From: Wenyingzhuangia heitensis
GTDB taxonomy: Bacteria; Bacteroidota; Bacteroidia; Flavobacteriales; Flavobacteriaceae
NCBI RefSeq assembly: GCF_011762155.1
Contig: NZ_JAASQL010000003.1
Location: 1 to 64,000 of the forward strand
Direction of reading: 5' to 3'
DNA: 64,000 nucleotides
Shown here: positions 26,832-36,334 of the stretch, piece after piece
How the letters are laid out: each line of letters begins with the position of its first letter
Numbering within the stretch: position 1 is the first letter of the stretch
Program-made: the position numbers and the translations under genes
The notes under the pieces: model-generated
What the model was told of the DNA's origin: nothing
The model's database searches: none
The model's input: only the letters and a program-made list of their open reading frames with translations

Positions 26832-28142
26832 TTATTTGGTGAAAATTTTTGTTAAATATGGATTTAGAAATTTATTCGTCGGATCCATTTTTTCTCTTAA
26901 AGCTTTAAAATCCTTCCATTTTGGATATAATTTCAAAAAGCCATCGTGTTGTACTTTAAAACGTTTTGCCCAATGGGGTTTTCCGCCATATTTTAAAAAT
27001 AGCTCTTCAATAGTATCAAAAGCTTCATAATCATCTGCAACAGGAGAGTTTCTACAAACACAGCCCATGGTTACAACATTAGTATCACATGCATTGCTTA
27101 ACCAAACATTGTCTTTTTTTAAAAAGCGAATATCCATAGGAACGTGTACATATGCTTTGTTTGTTTTATCATCTAAAACTTGCTTTAACTCTACAAACAA
27201 ATCTTTAAATTTAGAGTAATCTACACTCCACTCTGCCAATTCCATAGTAGCACCTCTTGATTTAGTTACTGTAGCATCATACAAACTACCTGCATGTTCT
27301 TTTTTTGGAGTGAAAAATAATTTATATAAAATTTTATTAGCAGTAGCCGTAAATTTTGGATACTTATGTGTGTACTGATATAAAAATTTAGAAGTTTTTC
27401 TTCTATGTTTTATGTATGCTGGAGTATCTTTTCTATCAAATTGAAAGTCTTTATTTACTTTGGTTCCTAAAATTACGTATCCGTGATCTGTGTGTGGCAA
27501 CCAAAGTATTCTCACAAAATCATATGTAGCTAAATAATCATCTAATTGGCCTAACCACGCAGAATCTCGCATAGGTTCTTCTTTTAAATGTAGAATATAA
27601 TTGTCTTCACACGCAAAGGTGATTTCTGAGAACACACCTAGTAAGCCTAGAGAAACACGAACGGCATCGGTTTCTAAATCATCATTTGTAAATTCTTTAA
27701 TACTTCCGTCTGCTAATACCATACGAAATTTTGATACATATTTAGACAATATGTATCCGTTGGTACCGTGCGTTCCTGTTGCCAATGCTCCTCCTATGGT
27801 TACTTTATCGATGTCTGGTAAACATGGAATACACCAACCACAGGCCTGAATTACATTAATTACGTTTTCTAGACTTGCTCCTGCCTGTACGGTTACCTCT
27901 TTAGTATTTCTATTTATACTTACAATTTTATTGTAAGCACTTATTTCTACTAAAGTTTGAGTTCCAGCACTAATGTCTGCAGAAGAAAAACGATTTCCAA
28001 AAACTCTTATTGATGAATTTTCTTTAATTGCTATTTGTAAGTCTTGTTCGTTTGCAACTTTGATCATGTTAGAATACGAATGTTTTACATTTTCATTCCA
28101 GCTGATCCATTGATTGTTTTTGTTTTGAGTATTTTGTTCCAA
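26832..28142 (-). CDS. FAD-linked oxidoreductase of the sugar-1,4-lactone oxidase family
   Basis: 436 residues. The N-terminal FAD-binding (PCMH/VAO) domain shows SIRVFGNRFSSADIS, ATGTHGTNGYILSKYVSKFRMVLADG and GASLENVINVIQACGWCIPC. The C-terminal D-arabinono-1,4-lactone oxidase-type domain includes the HWAKRF-like GGKPHWAKRFKVQ. Such enzymes oxidise sugar lactones or alditols. There is no ATG before the FAD domain: the reading begins with TTG at 28142, and the first internal ATG would remove residues the fold needs. A TTG start is therefore likely. Confidence 0.85.
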   Translation of the reverse strand: MEQNTQNKNNQWISWNENVKHSYSNMIKVANEQDLQIAIKENSSIRVFGNRFSSADISAGTQTLVEISAYNKIVSINRNTKEVTVQAGASLENVINVIQACGWCIPCLPDIDKVTIGGALATGTHGTNGYILSKYVSKFRMVLADGSIKEFTNDDLETDAVRVSLGLLGVFSEITFACEDNYILHLKEEPMRDSAWLGQLDDYLATYDFVRILWLPHTDHGYVILGTKVNKDFQFDRKDTPAYIKHRRKTSKFLYQYTHKYPKFTATANKILYKLFFTPKKEHAGSLYDATVTKSRGATMELAEWSVDYSKFKDLFVELKQVLDDKTNKAYVHVPMDIRFLKKDNVWLSNACDTNVVTMGCVCRNSPVADDYEAFDTIEELFLKYGGKPHWAKRFKVQHDGFLKLYPKWKDFKALREKMDPTNKFLNPYLTKIFTK

Positions 28143-28182
28143 AATAATATTCTTGGTTTGGTTTTGGTTTGATTTTGGAATC

Positions 28183-28569
28183 TTAACTCTTTAATATTTT
28201 TTCAATATTTGGTTTAAAATAGTTAGGTCCTTTTAATACTTTTCCGTCTTCTCTGTAAATAGGTTCTCCATCTTCTCCTAGTTTACTCATGTTACTACGC
28301 TGAATTTCATTAAAAACTTCTTCTATTTTATGTTGCATTCCGTGTTCTATAATAGTTCCACATAAAATATAAAGCATATCTCCTAAAGCATCTGCTACCT
28401 CAACCAAATCTCCTTCCTCGGCTGCTTCTAAATATTCTTTATTTTCTTCGTCCATTAAATTAAACCTTAATTTAATTTTATCTTCTCCAATAGCAGCAAT
28501 TGGTTCGTTTTTATAACCTAATTTGTATGCTGTGTGAAATTCTTGAACGGCTTTGATTTTATTCTTCAT
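28183..28569 (-). CDS. MazG-like / PRA-PH-like nucleotide pyrophosphohydrolase
   Basis: 128 residues, all-alpha NTP-PPase fold. The metal-binding pattern is MDEENKEYLEAAEEGDLVEVADALGDMLYI (EExxE then ExxD). The C-terminus GEPIYREDGKVLKGPNYFKPNIEKIL is shared by phage-like and bacterial HisE/MazG relatives. It probably cleaves nucleoside triphosphates or a modified nucleotide to the monophosphate. It lies 40 bp upstream of the sugar oxidoreductase gene on the same strand. Confidence 0.85.
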   Translation of the reverse strand: MKNKIKAVQEFHTAYKLGYKNEPIAAIGEDKIKLRFNLMDEENKEYLEAAEEGDLVEVADALGDMLYILCGTIIEHGMQHKIEEVFNEIQRSNMSKLGEDGEPIYREDGKVLKGPNYFKPNIEKILKS

Positions 28570-28601
28570 TAGTTTGTTAATTTTGCTAAAAATTATTTTT
28601 T

Positions 28602-28790
28602 ATGTTTTCTACAGGACAAATTTACTTTGCTATCTTTTTTGTAACTGCTTTTACCGCTGCCATGATATGGAGCTATAGAAAAGATTTACAACGTCATAAA
28701 ATTCATTATAAAAATACAGCAATCAAAGTATTTTTAGGTGGTATTTTAATTACTATTGCTTTTATCCTAATTAGGATTGTTTTAAAATAA
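28602..28790 (+). CDS. Small membrane protein of unknown function
   Basis: 62 residues with two hydrophobic helices (about 5-23 and 42-60) and a basic loop between them (YRKDLQRHKIHYKN). I do not recognise it. It is divergent from the MazG-like gene and ends next to the KirBac pseudogene. Confidence 0.6.
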   Translation: MFSTGQIYFAIFFVTAFTAAMIWSYRKDLQRHKIHYKNTAIKVFLGGILITIAFILIRIVLK

Positions 28791-29705
28791 TTAAAGTTTA
28801 ATCAGATTGTTTAATTCATCGTGGTTTATAACAGTATATCCATCTTCATCAAAAGTATAAGAAGGACCAAACTTATAGCCTATTTTAAGTTGACCAAAAT
28901 CGTAAGAATGTAATTGATACAATTGTTGATTAAAAGCTTCTTCGTGATATTTAAACACTATATAAATTTCTACCTCCAGCTCTTTTAATTGTTGATTAGA
29001 GTATTTATACAAAGGACTTTATTTATTTATTTTATGCACCAATGTCCACATAGTAGGTAAGTACATAATTTTATTGGTTTCTAAAATTAATTGATAAAAT
29101 TGCCTACTAAACTCCCCACCATTGTCTTTTTCTGTAATATTAATTACAGCATTTAGTGTAGGCTCTATCATTAAATTAGTTCGCTTACTCATGACCCTAA
29201 ACATCAGTGTTCTTTCTCCTTCAAACTCTCTAATAATAAGATTTTTTGAGAACAAAATTTTTGCTTTTGGTTTAGAAAAACGACCGTATAGCAAACCTGT
29301 AATAAAAGAAAAAGACAGCAAACCGATTAAAGCTTCAAAAGAAGACAGTACTCCTGCCAAAATTCCTTCGGGAGCTATAGCTCCATAGCCAACAGTTGTA
29401 ATTGTTTGTGCACTAAAGAAAAAGAGTGTGCTAAAATCTTCCCATATATTTCCTGATGAATTTCTAAATTCATCAATACCTATAGAAAAATAAAAAAGGG
29501 CAAATATTAAATTGATAAGTAGATAACCACACAATACATAGCCAAAAAACAAAGGCCAGGAAATGGTGATTAAATAGGTGTATAAATCATCTATTGTTTT
29601 AGACCTATTAATGTGCTTTACATTAGATTGACCGTTAACAATTACTCTTTGTGCATTTCTGTTTGATTTGTAACCAACACCTGGATCTTTTAAAACTTTT
29701 GCCAT
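28791..29705 (-). pseudogene. KirBac-type inward rectifier potassium channel broken by an in-frame stop
   Basis: Residues 1-228 (29705-29022) cover the slide helix region, M1 (about 50-73), the pore helix with selectivity filter TTVGYGAIAP, M2 (about 115-140) and the first strands of the cytoplasmic immunoglobulin-like domain (MWTLVHKINK). A TAA at 29019-29021 follows. Reading on in the same frame gives S-P-L-Y-K-Y-S and 73 further residues with the normal Kir C-terminal strands (GQLKIGYKFGPSYTFDEDGYTVI), ending at 28791. The total is 305 codons, the usual length. No frameshift is needed; one codon became a stop. The second half, from a TTG at 29012, is not a gene of its own. Confidence 0.88.
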
Positions 29706-29715
29706 AAAAACGTTA

Positions 29716-29753
29716 TAAAAAAACAGCCTTGATTAAAAATCAAGGCTGTTTAC
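29716..29753 (-). terminator. Terminator of the surA-like operon
   Basis: Stem AAACAGCCTTGATT / AATCAAGGCTGTTT with an AAA loop. The T run follows on the minus strand, six bases after the stop at 29760 and before the KirBac start. Confidence 0.9.
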
Positions 29754-29759
29754 TACTTT

Positions 29760-31112
29760 TTAATGTAACCACTTGTACTTAAAATCACATGTTTCTTGAT
29801 CTGCACTTAACTTTACATAAGTGTCTTTAATTCTAGAAGTATACCATTTGTCTAAAGTTTCTTGCTCTTTTTTTTGTAATGCTAATTGCTGAATTTTCAC
29901 ATAATCTTTTGCAAAATCAGCTTCATGAGCATCAACTCTATTGGTTACTTTAATAATTTTATACATTTTTTCACCCTCTCTAGTTTCTTCGTAAAAAGGA
30001 GCTGTAATATCGTTTTGACTTAACTTGTCTACTTGTGCAAACAATTTAGGATCCATTTTGTTTAGTTCAAACTTTGCATCATTTGTATAAGGATTTACCA
30101 ATTTACCTTTGTTTAAACGAGTAGCTTTATCGTCAGAATATTTAACAACAGCTTCTTCAAATGTAATGTCTCCAGCTAAAATTTCTGCTCGTACCTTTTC
30201 TAATTTATCTTTTGCTGCTGTTAACTTTTCTTCTTCAATTTTAGGTTGAATCAACAAATGTCTTACATCTCTTTGTTGTCCTTTAATTTTTTCTACTTGT
30301 AAAATATGGTATCCAAACTGAGATTTAAAAGGTTCTGAAACCTCTCCTTCTTCCATACTAAAGGCTGCCTCTTTAAACTCTTTTACAAACTGACTTTGTC
30401 TTGTTATAGTATACAAACCTCCATTTTGAGCTACTCCTGGATCTTCTGAATACAAAATGGCTTTTAAACGCATACTATATCCGTTTTCTATATCTGTTCT
30501 TATTTGGCTTAGCTTGTCTATTACCTCTTTAACAGCTTCTTCTGTAGGTTGCGCATCAATGGTTATTTGTGATAATTCTACCTCTATTCCAAAACTTGGT
30601 AAATCTCCTTTTGATTTTAAATCGTTGTAAAAAAAACGAATTTCGTCTGGAGTTACTACAACCTCGCTCACCACACTTTGTCTTTCTCTCTGAATTAGTA
30701 AGTTTTCTTTTTCAATTCTTGTCAATTCACTTGTTAAATCTTCTAAGTCATCAAAACCATATAAAGAAACTACTTTATTCATATCTCCCATTTGAGACTT
30801 AAAGTGTTCTAAAGTTCTTTGTACTCCTGCATTTACTTCTGCATCAGACACCAAAATACTGTCTATAACTGCTTGATGCGCTAGTAATTTTTGAGTCATA
30901 ATGTCTTCCATTACTTCGCAATTATTAAAATTCACATCACCTTCTGCTCTAGCTTCTATTTCTTGTTTGTATTTAACAATATCAGAATCTAAAATTATTT
31001 TATCCCCCACCACAGCAGCAACACCATCTACTTTTATTTTTTGTTGGGCATTTACAAATCCAACACTTAAAAGTAGCATCATCAGCACATGGCTTTTTTT
31101 AATAAACTTCAT
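29760..31112 (-). CDS. SurA-like periplasmic peptidyl-prolyl isomerase/chaperone
   Basis: 450 residues. Signal peptide 1-22 (ends VNAQ). A SurA N-terminal domain (VDGVAAVVGDKIILDSDIVKYKQEIEARA, residues 28-56) is followed by a long helical part and two parvulin domains; the first has LSQITI and GYHILQVEKI, the second RHLLIQPKI and YSDDKATRLNKGKLVNP. It would help outer-membrane proteins fold in the periplasm, including SusC-type receptors. It overlaps the next upstream gene by 14 bp and is the last of three related genes. Confidence 0.9.
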   Translation of the reverse strand: MKFIKKSHVLMMLLLSVGFVNAQQKIKVDGVAAVVGDKIILDSDIVKYKQEIEARAEGDVNFNNCEVMEDIMTQKLLAHQAVIDSILVSDAEVNAGVQRTLEHFKSQMGDMNKVVSLYGFDDLEDLTSELTRIEKENLLIQRERQSVVSEVVVTPDEIRFFYNDLKSKGDLPSFGIEVELSQITIDAQPTEEAVKEVIDKLSQIRTDIENGYSMRLKAILYSEDPGVAQNGGLYTITRQSQFVKEFKEAAFSMEEGEVSEPFKSQFGYHILQVEKIKGQQRDVRHLLIQPKIEEEKLTAAKDKLEKVRAEILAGDITFEEAVVKYSDDKATRLNKGKLVNPYTNDAKFELNKMDPKLFAQVDKLSQNDITAPFYEETREGEKMYKIIKVTNRVDAHEADFAKDYVKIQQLALQKKEQETLDKWYTSRIKDTYVKLSADQETCDFKYKWLH

Positions 31113-31941
31113 ATTTTTTTTGTTTTACAGCATCATCAATCAAAATTTGTTCCATTTGATTAAAGAACTTAATCTTATTTTTATGTAATAATATATTCTT
31201 AATTGTAGGCTTTACATATGCCAATGGAGCAATATCTCCTTTATTCACTATTTCTTTGATGTAAATATAATACAAACTTTTATCTACACCGGTTTTCTCT
31301 ATTAACCTGTTGGTTCTTGCCAGATCAAAAGAGCTTAACAATGGAAAATCTGGTTTTCTACTGTATACATCTCTTAAGGAAACCCAAGTAGAATCGTTAA
31401 AATAAAAATCGTTATACCCCTTATAATCTGTTAAAATCTCTTGTTTGTCATCTACATCATTTGTTTCAAATAACTTTCTTATGTTGTATTTCTTTCTGTT
31501 ACTCGGATCTATGTGTATATATTTAAATTTAATTAAATTTTCATTTAATTTAAAATTGGTGAAATTTTTAACATAAAAACTGTCTATCTCTTTTTCAAAA
31601 ACTAAGGTATCTAGCTTTTTATTTACCAATGCATTTTTATAGTAAGATACATATAGTTCTTCTTTGTATTTTCTAACTAAATCATCTAACTCTTTGGTGT
31701 TGTCTAAATTTATTAAGGCATTTCTGTACAATAATTTTTGTCTAGACCAGCTTTGTATATAATCTTGCGTTGCTTTTAAACTATCTACAATGCTATTGGT
31801 TTTTATAACATTTGCTTTTAACTCTTCTTTAGTTAGCACATAGTTATAGACTTTAGCCACTACATTTGTTGGTGTGCTTTTTTGTTGATTACAACTAGTA
31901 ACCAATAGTAACAAAGAAAAAATTGCGATGAGTTTATTCAT
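31099..31941 (-). CDS. Lipoprotein with SurA-N-like region and no clear parvulin domain
   Basis: 280 residues. The lipobox is LVTSC (Cys about residue 17). The region VVAKVYNYVLTKEELKANV resembles the SurA N-terminal motif, followed by helices such as IQSWSRQKLLYRNALINL. The usual PpiC signature is not visible, so it is probably a chaperone without isomerase activity. It overlaps the genes on both sides (14 bp and 8 bp). Assignment rests on context and weak similarity. Confidence 0.7.
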   Translation of the reverse strand: MNKLIAIFSLLLLVTSCNQQKSTPTNVVAKVYNYVLTKEELKANVIKTNSIVDSLKATQDYIQSWSRQKLLYRNALINLDNTKELDDLVRKYKEELYVSYYKNALVNKKLDTLVFEKEIDSFYVKNFTNFKLNENLIKFKYIHIDPSNRKKYNIRKLFETNDVDDKQEILTDYKGYNDFYFNDSTWVSLRDVYSRKPDFPLLSSFDLARTNRLIEKTGVDKSLYYIYIKEIVNKGDIAPLAYVKPTIKNILLHKNKIKFFNQMEQILIDDAVKQKKYEVY

Positions 31942-33532
31942 TTTGATAAGCTTTCTTTAGCTTTTTAACTTGTCTTCTAGAAAATTTAATTTTGCTATTG
32001 GCTCTTAATTCCGCCAACCATTCTTTTTGTATTTTGTCTTGATAATCACTTTCTACATATCCTTTTACTTCTTCAAATTTATCTCCTTTTTCTTTATAGT
32101 TTTCAAAATTTTCTTGGTAAAAGTCTTCTACTTTTTCAGGTTGTTTTACAGGCACATCCCAAACATGTGTTTTCATCAGTTCAAAAATAACCAATCCATT
32201 TCTGTATGTACTTATGGTTTCTTTAAACTTATCATTTTCTTCTTCTAAATGGTCAACAACATACTCCTTTGTTTTTTCTGTTTTAAATTTGTCAAAATAA
32301 ACAGAAGGATTACTAGCTCTTCTAGATTTAATGTAGTTAGCAAAGTCACTTTGTTTTATTTCTTCATCTTTAAAACGAATCAATACTTTTTGTAAACTAT
32401 CTGCAGATATTTGATAGACTTTATCGTTTTCAAAAACTTTTAACGCTTGTTTATCAATTGTTATATGGTGTTTTTCTTTTAATTTATTAAATGCTACTTC
32501 TTTAGGTTTTGTTCCTCTATCGTCGTTTAAAATTTTCTTTTTTAAACCTTCTTTAGCTTCTTCAAAGCTAGGCATTGGTTCGTTTCCAATGTACTTTACA
32601 ATGTGCCAGCCGTAAGGAGTTGCAAATGGTTCTGAATAAGAGTTTGGGATCGTTAAAGAAAATGCGACCTCTTCAAAAGAAGGTGGTAAACTTCCTTTGG
32701 TAAACGGTTTTAACTCCCCCCCATTATTCGCAGATCTTTTATCGTCTGAATATTTTTTAGTCAATATTTCAAACTTTTCTCCAGCTTTTAATTGCTTATA
32801 GATACTGTCTATTTTTTGTTTTTTATCCTCCTCTAAACCCGCAACCATTACATGAGCTACTTTTAGTTTTCCATCTATTTTAGATTTGTCGTAAATTTTT
32901 AACAAATGGTATCCAAAACGAGTTTTTATAATTTTTGACACTTGCCCTACAGGTGTAGAATAAGCAGCATTTTCAAACGGATATACCATTCTAAAAACGC
33001 TAAAGTATCCTAAATCTCCTTTGTTTTTTTCAACGCTTTTATCTTCAGAATATTGTACTGCTAGTTTTTCAAAATCAGCTCCTTTGTCTAACTCTTTTTT
33101 TATTTTATTTATTTTGTTAAAAGCTTCAATAGTATCATTATCTTTTGTCATAATTAAAATATGACTTGCTTTTACCTGATGTAAACTTCTGCTATATGCT
33201 TCGTTTAACAAATCTTTTAACGTTTCATCATCTGTAAAAAAAGGAGAAGCTAAATCGGCTTTGTACTTTTTTAATTCTTTTTGCAAAGACGTTAATGTAT
33301 CTATCCCTTCTAGTTTTGCTTGTCTTAATTTTAGCTTGTAATCTACCATTAATTGTAAATTTTGCTCAAAATCACTAGCTCCTATGGTTGCATTGTTTCT
33401 GCTAAACAATTTTTCAAATTCAGATACATAAGTGGGTACCTTGTCTATTTTAAATAGGGTTTTTTCTTTTTTTTGAGCAATGGTAACAAGTTGACTTCCT
33501 AAAATTAAAATTCCTAAAATGTACTTTTTCAT
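31934..33532 (-). CDS. Periplasmic peptidyl-prolyl isomerase with two parvulin domains
   Basis: 532 residues. Signal peptide 1-19 (ends TIAQ). Two PpiC domains are seen: the first with ASHILIM, YSEDKSVEKNKGDLGYF and FGYHLLKI (about 120-215), the second with AHVMVAG, YSDDKRSANNGGELKPF and YGWHIVKY (about 225-315). A helical C-terminal region of about 200 residues follows. It belongs to the envelope protein folding machinery with the two downstream genes. Confidence 0.9.
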   Translation of the reverse strand: MKKYILGILILGSQLVTIAQKKEKTLFKIDKVPTYVSEFEKLFSRNNATIGASDFEQNLQLMVDYKLKLRQAKLEGIDTLTSLQKELKKYKADLASPFFTDDETLKDLLNEAYSRSLHQVKASHILIMTKDNDTIEAFNKINKIKKELDKGADFEKLAVQYSEDKSVEKNKGDLGYFSVFRMVYPFENAAYSTPVGQVSKIIKTRFGYHLLKIYDKSKIDGKLKVAHVMVAGLEEDKKQKIDSIYKQLKAGEKFEILTKKYSDDKRSANNGGELKPFTKGSLPPSFEEVAFSLTIPNSYSEPFATPYGWHIVKYIGNEPMPSFEEAKEGLKKKILNDDRGTKPKEVAFNKLKEKHHITIDKQALKVFENDKVYQISADSLQKVLIRFKDEEIKQSDFANYIKSRRASNPSVYFDKFKTEKTKEYVVDHLEEENDKFKETISTYRNGLVIFELMKTHVWDVPVKQPEKVEDFYQENFENYKEKGDKFEEVKGYVESDYQDKIQKEWLAELRANSKIKFSRRQVKKLKKAYQNE

Positions 33533-33545
33533 ATTTTTAAAAATA

Positions 33546-33827
33546 TTATAACGATATTAACCCTTCTACCCCTTCTACCAAATGATAATTTGCAATAACC
33601 TCATCAGCACTTTTTACTTTTATTAAAATAGAAACACTAACAAACTTACCTGTTTTAGAGGCTCTTGTTGATATTTTTGCTTTTTTACCCTTAAAAAAAC
33701 CTTCAATTTCTTTTACCTGATTTTTTGTGGTGGGCACAATAAATTTATACAGATAATCTGAGGGAAATTTAGTGTTATCTTCTAATTTCTCCTTTAAATC
33801 TTTATAAAATTTTTCTTTTTTATCCAT
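33546..33827 (-). CDS. DUF493/YbeD-like protein
   Basis: 93 residues with the ferredoxin-like alpha-beta pattern of this family: FPSDYLYKFIVPTTKNQVKEIEGFF, then TGKFVSVSILIKVKSADEVIANYHLV. The E. coli homologue YbeD is linked to lipoate metabolism, but the Bacteroidota role is unproven. It lies 13 bp upstream of the parvulin gene, so it is probably the first gene of that operon. Confidence 0.8.
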   Translation of the reverse strand: MDKKEKFYKDLKEKLEDNTKFPSDYLYKFIVPTTKNQVKEIEGFFKGKKAKISTRASKTGKFVSVSILIKVKSADEVIANYHLVEGVEGLISL

Positions 33828-33912
33828 ATTATCATTCTACTTTGTATATCAGGCTACAAAACTATAATTATTTCTTATTTTTACTTCTTCGTACGAATAT
33901 TTATTTTTATAT

Positions 33913-34449
33913 ATGCCACAAAAAATAGTACTTACAGGAGCTCCTGGTACTGGAAAATCTACCGTAATTAATTTACTTCGCAGCAAAGGCTACTTTTGTC
34001 AAGAAGAAATATCTAGAGAGATTATTAAAGAAGCAGAGCGAATGGGGTCTAAAAAACTATTCTTATCTCAGCCTATTTTATTTAGTAAAGTTGTTTTAGG
34101 AAAACGAATTATTCAATACCAACAAGCAAGTAACAGCAATCAGTCTCATTGTTTTTTTGACAGAGGAGTACCTGATATAACTGCCTATTTAAACAAAAAT
34201 AGAATTGCTTATGAGGAAACCTTTAAACAATCTAATAAAAAATACACTTACGATACTATTTTTATATTTCCACCTTGGGAGCAAATTTACACAACAGATA
34301 GCGAACGTTTTGAGACTTTTGAAGAAGCCAAGGAACTGCACTTTGCTATTGTAGACGAATACAAAAAGACCCACGAAAATATTATTGTAGTGCCTTTTGG
34401 AACTCCACAAGAAAGAGTAAATTTTATTTTAAAAAAATGCCATGCCTAA
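33913..34449 (+). CDS. AAA-type NTPase (AAA_28-like)
   Basis: 178 residues. Walker A is GAPGTGKST (residues 8-16), and a Walker B-like stretch is SHCFFDRGVPDI. The fold resembles P-loop nucleotide kinases and the AAA_28 ATPases often seen in Bacteroidota. The substrate is unknown. Its end overlaps the start of the recQ gene by 8 bp, and recQ overlaps fmt by 4 bp, so the three are one operon. Confidence 0.78.
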   Translation: MPQKIVLTGAPGTGKSTVINLLRSKGYFCQEEISREIIKEAERMGSKKLFLSQPILFSKVVLGKRIIQYQQASNSNQSHCFFDRGVPDITAYLNKNRIAYEETFKQSNKKYTYDTIFIFPPWEQIYTTDSERFETFEEAKELHFAIVDEYKKTHENIIVVPFGTPQERVNFILKKCHA

Positions 34450-36334
34450 TTCTGTAAAACTTAAGGAAATTCTCCAAAAACATTGGAATCATACCTCCTT
34501 TAGACCTTTACAAGAATCTATTATTACAGACATTATTAGCGGAAATGACACTTTAGCCATTTTACCTACAGGAGGAGGAAAGTCTATCTGTTATCAAATT
34601 CCGGCTCTATATATGGAGGGAACCTGTGTGGTTATTTCTCCATTAACAGCATTAATCAAAGATCAAATTTACCAACTAAAACAAAAAGGAATAGAAGCTA
34701 TTTCTATCCCTAGTAACAGTTCTATTGATGATATTGTTAGACTGTTTGACAATATTAAAATCAAAAAAATAAAACTTTTATATCTATCTCCCGAAAGATT
34801 ATCGCAACCTATTTTACAAGAAAAACTACAGCAACTAAATATTTCTTTTATTGCCGTAGATGAAGCTCATTGTATTTCTCAATGGGGACACGATTTTAGA
34901 CCTTCGTATATTAAGGTAGGATTGATTAGAAACATGCTATCCAAAATTCCTTTTTTAGCTGTAACAGCAACTGCTACAAAAAAAACACAAGAGCAAATTA
35001 TTAGTTTGCTTCAATTAAAAAAACCAAAGTTTCATATTGGTTCTTTTTCTAGAGAAAACTTAGCGTATCAGTTATTTGAAACTCCTCAAAAATTTGATTT
35101 ACTAACTAAAATATTAAGTAAAAGAAAAGTTACTGCCATTGTTTATTTACAAAATAGACTGGCGGTTAAGGAACTCTCAGATAGATTAAACAGTATAGGT
35201 TTACCAACAACTTATTATCACGCAGGTTTATCTACTGCCGAAAAAGACAAAAGTTTTAATGCTTGGAATAGTGAAGAAAAGCACATTATGATTGCTACCA
35301 ATGCCTTTGGAATGGGAATAGACAAGAGCAATGTGCGTTTGGTAATTCATTTAGAAATTCCATCTACCTTAGAAAATTATTTACAAGAAGCAGGTAGAGC
35401 AGGTAGAGATGGACAAAAATCTTTTTCATGTGTTATTTTATCAGAAAACGATTTTAAAAAATTCGACCACCAAATACAATCAAATATTACGTTTCAACAT
35501 GTATACGATGTGTATTTAAAACTAAATCAACATTTTCAAATTGCCTATGGAGACCATAACGAAGAAGAATTAGACTTTGATTTACAAGGATTTTGCCAAC
35601 GATATCAACTAAATATTAACAATACCGAAAAAGCTTTAAGACGTTTAGATAATTATCAAATTCTTAACTACAAAGAGCAACACAAAAGTGATACTCATAT
35701 TAAAATTACATGCAGCCATTATCAATTAATGCATTTTTGTAACGAACATACTAGTTACAAAGAGCTAATTGATACTGTTTTAAGAAACTATTCTGGTTTG
35801 TTTGAAGTTTCTAAAAAACTAAACATCCCTAGACTGGCATCTAAAACAGGATTGTCAATACATTTAATTCACAAAAAATTATCTTATTTACAACAGCTAA
35901 ATTTTATAGACCTTAAGCTAAAACAAAACAATCATACGCTTACTTTTTTAGTTCCAAGAGAAGACAAAAACACCTTAAATCCTGTAGAAAAAGACATTAC
36001 TGCATTGCATACTATTGAATTGATCAAACACAAAAGCAGTATTTCTTATTTTAAAAATCAGGAGGAATGTAGAAATAATATTATTTTAAATTACTTTAAT
36101 CAACCCTACGTTAAAGACTGTGGTATTTGCGATATTTGTATTCAGAAAAACAATCCTGTTTCTACTTCAGTACTCAACAATCAAATAGCAACTCTCTTAA
36201 AGACTAAACCCTGTACGTTTAACGAACTATTAACCAACATAAAAGTTAATTCTCAGGTTTTAAAATACCTTTTAACAGAGTTAATTAACGAAAATAAAAT
36301 TATACAAAACCAACAATTTTATCAACTAACATGA
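34442..36334 (+). CDS. recQ: RecQ-family ATP-dependent DNA helicase
   Basis: 630 residues. Helicase motifs in order: I LPTGGGKS (about 41-48), II VDEAHC (about 139-144), III AVTATATKK, V TNAFGMGIDKSNVRLVIH, VI YLQEAGRAGRDG. A RecQ zinc-binding domain follows with Cys in QEECRNNII and DCGICDICIQ. The C-terminus is short, with a winged-helix-like region and no clear HRDC domain. It unwinds DNA 3'-5' in recombination and fork repair. Confidence 0.93.
   Translation: MPNSVKLKEILQKHWNHTSFRPLQESIITDIISGNDTLAILPTGGGKSICYQIPALYMEGTCVVISPLTALIKDQIYQLKQKGIEAISIPSNSSIDDIVRLFDNIKIKKIKLLYLSPERLSQPILQEKLQQLNISFIAVDEAHCISQWGHDFRPSYIKVGLIRNMLSKIPFLAVTATATKKTQEQIISLLQLKKPKFHIGSFSRENLAYQLFETPQKFDLLTKILSKRKVTAIVYLQNRLAVKELSDRLNSIGLPTTYYHAGLSTAEKDKSFNAWNSEEKHIMIATNAFGMGIDKSNVRLVIHLEIPSTLENYLQEAGRAGRDGQKSFSCVILSENDFKKFDHQIQSNITFQHVYDVYLKLNQHFQIAYGDHNEEELDFDLQGFCQRYQLNINNTEKALRRLDNYQILNYKEQHKSDTHIKITCSHYQLMHFCNEHTSYKELIDTVLRNYSGLFEVSKKLNIPRLASKTGLSIHLIHKKLSYLQQLNFIDLKLKQNNHTLTFLVPREDKNTLNPVEKDITALHTIELIKHKSSISYFKNQEECRNNIILNYFNQPYVKDCGICDICIQKNNPVSTSVLNNQIATLLKTKPCTFNELLTNIKVNSQVLKYLLTELINENKIIQNQQFYQLT

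Noticed and set aside
28791-29012. A separate 73-residue gene after the KirBac gene
   Set aside because: It starts with TTG and its sequence is the missing C-terminal part of the KirBac channel, in the same frame.
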